A stretch of 64,000 bases of DNA from NCBI RefSeq assembly GCF_016612535.1, contig NZ_JAENXS010000001.1:558001-622000 (forward strand). The letters run 5' to 3'. The translations under genes and the position numbers were made by a program. The DNA comes from Bradyrhizobium diazoefficiens (GTDB taxonomy: Bacteria > Pseudomonadota > Alphaproteobacteria > Rhizobiales > Xanthobacteraceae). How positions within the stretch are numbered: the first letter of the stretch is position 1; every line of letters starts with the position of its first letter. The notes below the pieces were generated by a model. The model did no database searches. It was not told where the DNA came from and was given only the letters and a program-made list of their open reading frames with translations. This document shows, piece after piece, positions 58,795 to 64,000 of this stretch.

Positions 58795-61308
58795 ATGACA
58801 TCGCCCAAGCTCGACCGCCGCCAGATGCTGAAGCTCGAGGCCGCCGCAATCGCGATGGCCGCCGCGGGCATGCCGCGGCCTTCGCTCGCCGCCAATCTCG
58901 TCGCCGAGCGCGAAGTGAGCGAACTGAAATGGGACAAGGCCGCCTGTCGCTTCTGCGGCACCGGCTGCTCGGTGATGGTCGCGATCAAGGACAACCGCGT
59001 CGTCGCGACCCACGGCGACATCAAGGCCGAGGTCAATCGCGGCCTCAACTGCGTCAAGGGCTACTTCCTCTCCAAGATCATGTACGGCCATGACCGCCTG
59101 ACCCAGCCGATGCTGCGCAAGAGGAGCGGCAAGTACGACAAGAATGGCGAATTCACGCCTGTCACCTGGACCGAAGCCTTCGACATCATGGAGCTGAAGT
59201 GGAAGGAGGCGATGAAGAAGCGCGGGCCGAACGGCGTCGCCATGTTCGGCTCCGGCCAGTGGACGGTCTGGGAAGGCTATGCCGCCTCGAAACTATTCAA
59301 GGCCGGATTCCGCACCAACAACATCGACCCCAATGCGCGCCACTGCATGGCCTCGGCCGTTGCCGGCATGATGCGCACCTTCGGCATCGACGAGCCGCCC
59401 GGCTGCTACGACGACATCGAGGCGACAGACGCTTTCGTGCTGTGGGGCTCCAACATGGCGGAGATGCATCCGATCCTGTGGACGCGCGTGGCCGATCGCC
59501 GGCTGTCCGCGCCGCATGTCCGCGTCGCCGTGCTCTCGACCTTCGAGCACCGCTCGTTCGATCTCGCCGACATCGGCATGGTGTTCAAGCCGCAGACCGA
59601 TCTCTATCTGCTTAACGCCATCGCCAACCACATCATCAAGACCGGCCGGGTCAACAAGGACTTCGTCGCCGCGCATACAGTGTTCAGGCGCGGCCAGACC
59701 GACATTGGTTATGGCCTGCGGCCCGAGCACCCGCTGCAGAAGAAGGCGACGGGCGCTGCGAAGGCCAACGACTCCACCGACATGAGCTATGACGAGTACG
59801 TCAAGTTCGTCTCGGAGTACACGCTGGAGAAGGCGGCGGAGATGTCCGGCGTGCCGCTCAATCGCCTGGAGGCGCTGGCCGACCTCTATGCGGACCCCAA
59901 GACAAAAGTGGTCTCGTTCTGGACCATGGGCTTCAACCAGCACACCCGCGGCGTCTGGTGCAACAACCTCGTCTACAACATCCATCTTCTGACCGGAAAG
60001 ATCTCCTCGCCCGGCAACAGCCCGTTCTCGCTCACCGGCCAGCCCTCCGCCTGCGGCACCGCGCGCGAGGTCGGCACCTTCTCGCACCGCCTGCCCGCCG
60101 ACATGGTCGTCACCAACAAGGCGCATCGCGACAAGGCCGAGCATATCTGGAAGCTGCCCGAGGGCACCATTCCCGACAAGCCCGGCGCTCACGCCGTGCT
60201 GCAAAGCCGGATGCTGAAGGACGGCCTGATCAACGCCTATTGGGTGCAGGTCAACAACAACCTCCAGGCCGGCGCAAATTCCAACGAGGAGACCTATCCC
60301 GGCTTCCGCAACCCCGACAATTTCATCGTGGTCTCGGACGCCTATCCCTCGGTGACGGCGCTTGCGGCCGATCTCATCCTGCCGACCGCGATGTGGGTGG
60401 AGAAGGAAGGTGCTTACGGCAATGCCGAGCGGCGCACGCAGTTCTGGCATCAAATGGTGTCCGCCCCCGGCGAGGCGAAGTCCGATCTCTGGCAGCTCAT
60501 GGAGTTCTCGAAGCGCTTTGGGATCGAGGACGTCTGGCCGGAGGAGCTGATCGCCAAGCAGCCCGAGGTTCGCGGCAAGACGCTGTTCGACGTGCTCTAC
60601 AAGAACGGCCAGGTCGACAAATTCCCGATCTCCGACATCGAGCCAGGCTACCTCAACGACGAATCCAAAGCGTTCGGATTCTACGTGCACAAGGGCCTGT
60701 TCGAGGAATACGCGACCTTCGGCCGCGGCCACGGCCACGACCTCGCACCCTTCGAGAGCTATCACCGCGAGCGCGGGCTGCGCTGGCCCGTGGTGAACGG
60801 TCAGGAGACGCGCTGGCGTTTCCGCGAGGGCAGTGACCCCTACGTCAAGCAAGGTGCCGAGGTGCAGTTCTACGGCTATCCCGACGGCAAGGCGCGCATC
60901 TTCGCGCTGCCTTTCGAGCCGGCGGCGGAATCGCCCGACAGCGACTATCCGTTCTGGCTCTCGACCGGCCGCGTGCTGGAGCACTGGCATTCCGGCACCA
61001 TGACGCGTCGCGTGCCCGAGCTCTACAAGGCGTTCCCCGAGGCCGTCTGCTTCATGCATCCCGACGACGCACAGGAAGCGAAACTCCGGCGCGGCGACGA
61101 GGTGAAAATCGTCTCGCGCCGCGGCTTCATCCGCGTCCGGGTCGAGACGCGCGGCCGCGACCGGCCGCCGCGCGGCCTGGTGTTCGTGCCGTGGTTCGAC
61201 GAATCCAAGCTGATCAACAAGGTGACGCTGGACGCCACCGATCCGATCTCGCTGCAAACCGACTTCAAGAAATGCGCCGTGCGCATCGAGCGGGTGGGCC
61301 TGTCATGA
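58795..61308 (+). CDS. napA: Periplasmic nitrate reductase catalytic subunit NapA
   Basis: The protein has 837 residues. Tat signal '[28 protein letters not shown]'; 4Fe-4S ligands in '[12 protein letters not shown] … GLNCVKGYF'; Mo-ligand Cys in '[14 protein letters not shown]'; further bis-MGD regions '[15 protein letters not shown]' and '[22 protein letters not shown]'. It reduces nitrate to nitrite in the periplasm with electrons from NapB/NapC. The length is typical. The stop overlaps the napB start (ATGA). Confidence 0.98.
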   Translation: MTSPKLDRRQMLKLEAAAIAMAAAGMPRPSLAANLVAEREVSELKWDKAACRFCGTGCSVMVAIKDNRVVATHGDIKAEVNRGLNCVKGYFLSKIMYGHDRLTQPMLRKRSGKYDKNGEFTPVTWTEAFDIMELKWKEAMKKRGPNGVAMFGSGQWTVWEGYAASKLFKAGFRTNNIDPNARHCMASAVAGMMRTFGIDEPPGCYDDIEATDAFVLWGSNMAEMHPILWTRVADRRLSAPHVRVAVLSTFEHRSFDLADIGMVFKPQTDLYLLNAIANHIIKTGRVNKDFVAAHTVFRRGQTDIGYGLRPEHPLQKKATGAAKANDSTDMSYDEYVKFVSEYTLEKAAEMSGVPLNRLEALADLYADPKTKVVSFWTMGFNQHTRGVWCNNLVYNIHLLTGKISSPGNSPFSLTGQPSACGTAREVGTFSHRLPADMVVTNKAHRDKAEHIWKLPEGTIPDKPGAHAVLQSRMLKDGLINAYWVQVNNNLQAGANSNEETYPGFRNPDNFIVVSDAYPSVTALAADLILPTAMWVEKEGAYGNAERRTQFWHQMVSAPGEAKSDLWQLMEFSKRFGIEDVWPEELIAKQPEVRGKTLFDVLYKNGQVDKFPISDIEPGYLNDESKAFGFYVHKGLFEEYATFGRGHGHDLAPFESYHRERGLRWPVVNGQETRWRFREGSDPYVKQGAEVQFYGYPDGKARIFALPFEPAAESPDSDYPFWLSTGRVLEHWHSGTMTRRVPELYKAFPEAVCFMHPDDAQEAKLRRGDEVKIVSRRGFIRVRVETRGRDRPPRGLVFVPWFDESKLINKVTLDATDPISLQTDFKKCAVRIERVGLS

Positions 61309-61775
61309 CCAGACGATTTGGAATTGTGCTGCTCGCCTGTGCGATCGCCGCGGGTGCGAGTTCGCTCGCCGCGCAGACCGTGACGTCCGGCCTGCGCGGC
61401 CCGACCCCGCTCAATGACGAGGGCCCGGCGCCGCCGATGCTGCCGAACCGCAATACCTCCGAGCGGGAGGTGCGCAACTATCCGGAGCAGCCGCCGGTGA
61501 TCCCGCATACCATCGACGGCTACCAGATCGACCTCAACGGCAACAAATGCCTGTCCTGCCACGCGCGCTCGCGCATCTCCGAATCGCAAGCGCCGATGGT
61601 CTCGATCACGCATTTCATGGACCGCGACGGCCAGTTCCTGGCTTCGATTTCGCCGCGGCGGTTCTTCTGCACGGAATGCCACGTGCCGCAGAACACCGCC
61701 ACGCCGCCGGTCAGCAACGATTTCACCGACATCGACACGCTGCTCTCGCGCGCAAGCCCAGGTGGCCGGCGATGA
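61305..61775 (+). CDS. napB: Periplasmic nitrate reductase diheme cytochrome NapB
   Basis: The protein has 156 residues: signal peptide '[16 protein letters not shown]', two heme c sites CLSCH and CTECH, and the family linkers '[20 protein letters not shown]' and '[14 protein letters not shown]'. It passes electrons from NapC to NapA in the periplasm. It overlaps napA by 4 bases and napC by 4 bases, so expression is tightly coupled. Confidence 0.97.
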   Translation: MTRRFGIVLLACAIAAGASSLAAQTVTSGLRGPTPLNDEGPAPPMLPNRNTSEREVRNYPEQPPVIPHTIDGYQIDLNGNKCLSCHARSRISESQAPMVSITHFMDRDGQFLASISPRRFFCTECHVPQNTATPPVSNDFTDIDTLLSRASPGGRR

Positions 61776-62413
61776 CGACGACCGCCGACGAACCGAAAGC
61801 CAAGCGCGGCATTGTCCCGCGCTGCCGGGACTTCGCGCTCGAGCTCTGGCAAGTGCTGATCCGGCCGAGCTCCGTCTTCGCGCTCGGCACGCTCGTGCTC
61901 GCGGGCTTCGTGGCAGGCGTCATCTTCTGGGGCGGCTTCAACACCGCGCTGGAATTGACCAACACCGAGAAATTCTGCACCGGCTGTCACGAGATGCGCG
62001 AAAACGTCTTCGCCGAGCTGAAGTCGACGATCCATTTCAGCAACCGCTCCGGCGTGCGCGCGACCTGCCCCGACTGCCACGTCCCGCACAAATGGACCGA
62101 CAAGATCGCGCGCAAGATGCAGGCCTCCAAGGAGGTCTGGGGCAAGATCTTCGGCACGATCGACACACGGGAAAAATTTAGGGATCACCGGCTCGAGCTG
62201 GCGGCGCATGAATGGGCACGGTTCAAGGCCAATGATTCGCTGGAATGCCGCAACTGCCACAGCGCCGATTCCATGGACATCACCAAACAGTCGCCGCGGG
62301 CCTCGGTCGCTCACCAGCGTTTCCTGTTCACGGGCGAAAAGACCTGTATCGACTGCCACAAGGGCATCGCCCACCATCTGCCGGACATGCGCGGCGTTCC
62401 CGGCTGGCAATAG
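61772..62413 (+). CDS. napC: Tetraheme quinol dehydrogenase NapC
   Basis: The protein has 213 residues: one N-terminal TM anchor ('[24 protein letters not shown]') and four CxxCH sites (CTGCH, CPDCH, CRNCH, CIDCH) in the NapC/NirT spacing, plus '[42 protein letters not shown]'. It oxidises membrane ubiquinol and delivers electrons to NapB/NapA. The operon ends here as napEDABC; no napF, G or H is present, as in other Bradyrhizobia. Confidence 0.97.
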   Translation: MTTTADEPKAKRGIVPRCRDFALELWQVLIRPSSVFALGTLVLAGFVAGVIFWGGFNTALELTNTEKFCTGCHEMRENVFAELKSTIHFSNRSGVRATCPDCHVPHKWTDKIARKMQASKEVWGKIFGTIDTREKFRDHRLELAAHEWARFKANDSLECRNCHSADSMDITKQSPRASVAHQRFLFTGEKTCIDCHKGIAHHLPDMRGVPGWQ

Positions 62414-62512
62414 GGCCGAAGGCAGACGGATTTGCCCCGCTTGAACCAGCGGGGCGAATGGTTAGTTTTGAGGGATGGCGAATCGCCTCGCTTCGCACCT
62501 CTCAAGACAGAC

Positions 62513-63628
62513 ATGGCCACTTTCACCCCGCATCAGGATGCCGCGCTCAAGGCCGTCGGCGATTGGCTCAAAGCCAAGCCCGGACGCAACGGCACGCCGC
62601 CGATCTTCCGCCTGTTCGGCTTTGCCGGCACCGGCAAGACCACGCTGGCGCGGCACATCGCCGACGGCGTCGACGGCGAGGTGAAATTCGCCGCCTTCAC
62701 CGGCAAGGCCGCGCTGGTGATGCGCAACAAGGGTTGTGATGAGGCCTCCACCATCCATTCGCTGATCTACCGCGCCCGCGAATCCGGCGAGGAGCAGCCG
62801 AGCTTTGAATTGTGGGACGACGCGCCGGCGTCGAAGGCCAAGCTGATAGTGATCGACGAATGCTCGATGGTTGACGCCGAGCTCGGCCGCGACCTGATGT
62901 CGTTCGACTGCCCGCTGCTGGTGCTCGGCGATCCCGCGCAGCTCCCGCCGATCCAGGGCGGCGGCTTCTTCACCAACACCGAGCCCGACGCGATGCTGAC
63001 CGAGGTGCACCGCCAGGCCCAGGACGACCCCATCGTGCGGATGTCGATGGACGTGCGCGAGGGCCGCGAGCTCGACATCGGCCGCTACGGCGAGAGCGAG
63101 GTGGTGTCGCGGAAAGAGCTCGATCCCGACCGCGTCATGGCCGCCGACCAGGTGCTGGTCGGCCGCAACAACACGCGACGCGCGTACAACATGCGGGTGC
63201 GCCAGCGGCAGAACATCGAGGATGTTTTTCCGGTCGCCGGCGACAAGCTGGTCTGCCTGCGCAACAACCGCAAGAAGGGCCTGTTCAACGGCGGCCTGTG
63301 GCGCGTGAAATCGCGCAACACCTCGCGCTCGAAATCGCGCATCCTCAGCATGCGGCTCTCGCCGGACGAGGATCTCGGCCACAAGGTGACGAAGGTGTCG
63401 GTGCGCGCCGATTGCTTCGAGGGCGGCGTCGAGGCGATCGCCTGGGAGCAGCGCAAGCCCTATGACGAGTTCGACTACGGCTATGTGCTGACCGTGCACA
63501 AATCGCAGGGCTCGCAATGGGACGACGTCGTGCTGTTCGATGAGAGCTTTGCGTTTCAGGAGAGCCGCGCGAGGTGGCTGTACACCGGCATCACGCGCGC
63601 GGCGAAGCGGTTGAGCATCGTGGTGTAG
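62513..63628 (+). CDS. SF1 helicase-like ATPase (RecD/Dda type)
   Basis: The protein has 371 residues: motif I 'FGFAGTGKTTLARHIAD', Ia 'FAAFTGKAALVM', motif II 'AKLIVIDECSMVDAEL', motif III 'PLLVLGDPAQLPPI', motif V/VI region 'DYGYVLTVHKSQGSQWDDVVLFDES' and 'RWLYTGITRAAKRLSIVV'. It is much shorter than RecD and resembles phage Dda or ATP-dependent exonuclease-like RecD-family proteins. ATG at 62513. It lies 100 bp after napC in the same direction, but is probably a separate transcription unit. Confidence 0.87.
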   Translation: MATFTPHQDAALKAVGDWLKAKPGRNGTPPIFRLFGFAGTGKTTLARHIADGVDGEVKFAAFTGKAALVMRNKGCDEASTIHSLIYRARESGEEQPSFELWDDAPASKAKLIVIDECSMVDAELGRDLMSFDCPLLVLGDPAQLPPIQGGGFFTNTEPDAMLTEVHRQAQDDPIVRMSMDVREGRELDIGRYGESEVVSRKELDPDRVMAADQVLVGRNNTRRAYNMRVRQRQNIEDVFPVAGDKLVCLRNNRKKGLFNGGLWRVKSRNTSRSKSRILSMRLSPDEDLGHKVTKVSVRADCFEGGVEAIAWEQRKPYDEFDYGYVLTVHKSQGSQWDDVVLFDESFAFQESRARWLYTGITRAAKRLSIVV

Positions 63629-63639
63629 TGCTGTGCTGC

Positions 63640-63751
63640 GTAGGGTGGGTTAGCGAAGCGTAACCCACCTCTTGTCTCAATGCTGGCTGCAGAAGTGGTG
63701 GGTTACGCTAACGGATCGCGCTTCGCGCGGCCGTGAGCTAACCCACCCTAC
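63640..63751. repeat. Palindromic intergenic repeat, GTAGGGTGGGTTAGC family (copy 2)
   Basis: GTAGGGTGGGTTAGCGAAGCGTAACCCACC… mirrors …GAGCTAACCCACCCTAC, with an extra insert GGATCGCGCTTCGCGCGGCC compared with the 41744-41833 copy. It separates the convergent helicase and caspase-family genes. Confidence 0.85.
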
Positions 63752-63757
63752 GAAGCC

Positions 63758-64000
63758 TCACTTCCCCACCACGAAATAAAAATCCTCGCGTCCCGGCGGC
63801 GAGCCGTAGGTGAACGGCTGCTGCTCGTGTTTGGTCGCGGACCAGACGTCGTCGCGGACGATGTCGAACAGCTTTCGAAGCTCGACGCGCGGCTCCTTGA
63901 TCTCGCGGGCGAGCGCCGTCGAGAGCGGGCTGTCGGCACCGTTGTCGCCGTCGATCGCGGTCTCGCCGTGCTTGGCGGCGTAGACCACCATGAAGCCGGC
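63758..64000 (-). CDS. Caspase family (C14) protein, C-terminal part only (runs off window end)
   Basis: 81 codons are visible: '…GFMVVYAAKHGETAIDGDNG' 'ADSPLSTALAREIKEPRVEL' 'RKLFDIVRDDVWSATKHEQQ' 'PFTYGSPPGREDFYFVVGK'. The stretch 'YAAKHGETAIDG' (substrate-pocket region after the catalytic Cys) and 'VRDDVWSATKHEQQPFTYGS' are typical of bacterial caspase-like proteins with Sel1 or SH3 tails. The catalytic His-Cys dyad lies beyond the window. Confidence 0.8.
   Translation of the reverse strand, partial: AGFMVVYAAKHGETAIDGDNGADSPLSTALAREIKEPRVELRKLFDIVRDDVWSATKHEQQPFTYGSPPGREDFYFVVGK

Noticed and set aside
59293..61257. Very long open frame on the minus strand opposite napA
   Set aside because: Shadow of a GC-rich gene; the product is low-complexity and antisense to the perfect NapA motifs.
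1..64000. CRISPR arrays, rRNA genes, integrases or complete insertion sequences
   Set aside because: None seen: no regularly spaced direct repeats, no rRNA sequence, and no transposase or integrase motif in any frame.

Overview
The window is GC-rich alphaproteobacterial chromosome, most likely Bradyrhizobium or a close Rhizobiales relative. The evidence is a SciP gene beside flagellar genes and flbD, a napEDABC operon behind a FixK/FNR box, a PmtA-type phospholipid methyltransferase, several branched-chain-type ABC transporters, luciferase-like monooxygenases, and many intergenic palindromic repeats of the kind I associate with Bradyrhizobium. No database search was possible. Family names rest on motifs and remembered family resemblance.

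Layout. 1-3.2 kb: a minus-strand set of a luciferase-like monooxygenase, two AhpD/CMD-type proteins and a solute-binding protein cut by the window edge. 3.5-5.6 kb: a MATE efflux gene divergent from a TetR regulator, with twin operators between. 5.8-17.5 kb: a catabolic block around a GntR/FadR regulator. Its minus-strand arm carries an alcohol dehydrogenase, a cupin, a frameshifted quinone reductase, a complete Liv-type transporter, a 3-hydroxyisobutyrate-dehydrogenase-like enzyme and a DUF1330 protein. Its plus-strand arm carries a flavin monooxygenase and a polysaccharide-deacetylase-fold hydrolase. 17.5-23 kb: an outer-membrane beta-barrel, a BisC-like molybdoenzyme and a peptide-type binding protein. 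23-28.9 kb: a decayed, repeat-rich stretch with a long non-coding element, a twice-frameshifted PD-(D/E)XK-like gene, a 5'-damaged metallophosphoesterase next to an inverted pair of transposase-type repeats, and remnants of an acyl-CoA catabolic cluster. It ends at tRNA-Met(CAT).

29-32 kb: a secreted small protein, pmtA and mnmA. 31.9-40.4 kb: flagellar genes fliK, flgD, sciP, fliF, fliG, fliH, fliN and flbD. A sigma-54 promoter precedes fliK and the sigma-54 activator FlbD is encoded at the far end. 40.5-44.1 kb: M20 peptidase, small membrane protein, flavin reductase and P450. 44.3-53.1 kb: a patchwork of small membrane paralogues, a frameshifted sigma-1.1-like ORF, an L,D-transpeptidase, a class III cyclase, an unknown protein, a class I amidotransferase-type hydrolase, an M23-like peptidase, a frameshifted and apparently circularly permuted D-amino-acid-oxidase-like protein, and an HlyD/membrane protein pair. 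53.3-58 kb: LuxR regulator, a third luciferase-like monooxygenase, an acyltransferase and an AraC regulator. 58.1-62.4 kb: napEDABC. 62.5-64 kb: an SF1 helicase and the C-terminus of a caspase-family protein.

The best candidates for undescribed biology are the GntR-centred catabolic cluster, the permuted DAAO beside cell-wall enzymes, and the long repeated non-coding element at 23.1-23.8 kb. Five single-base frameshifts lie in four otherwise good genes. They are either real decay or sequence errors, and reads would decide.
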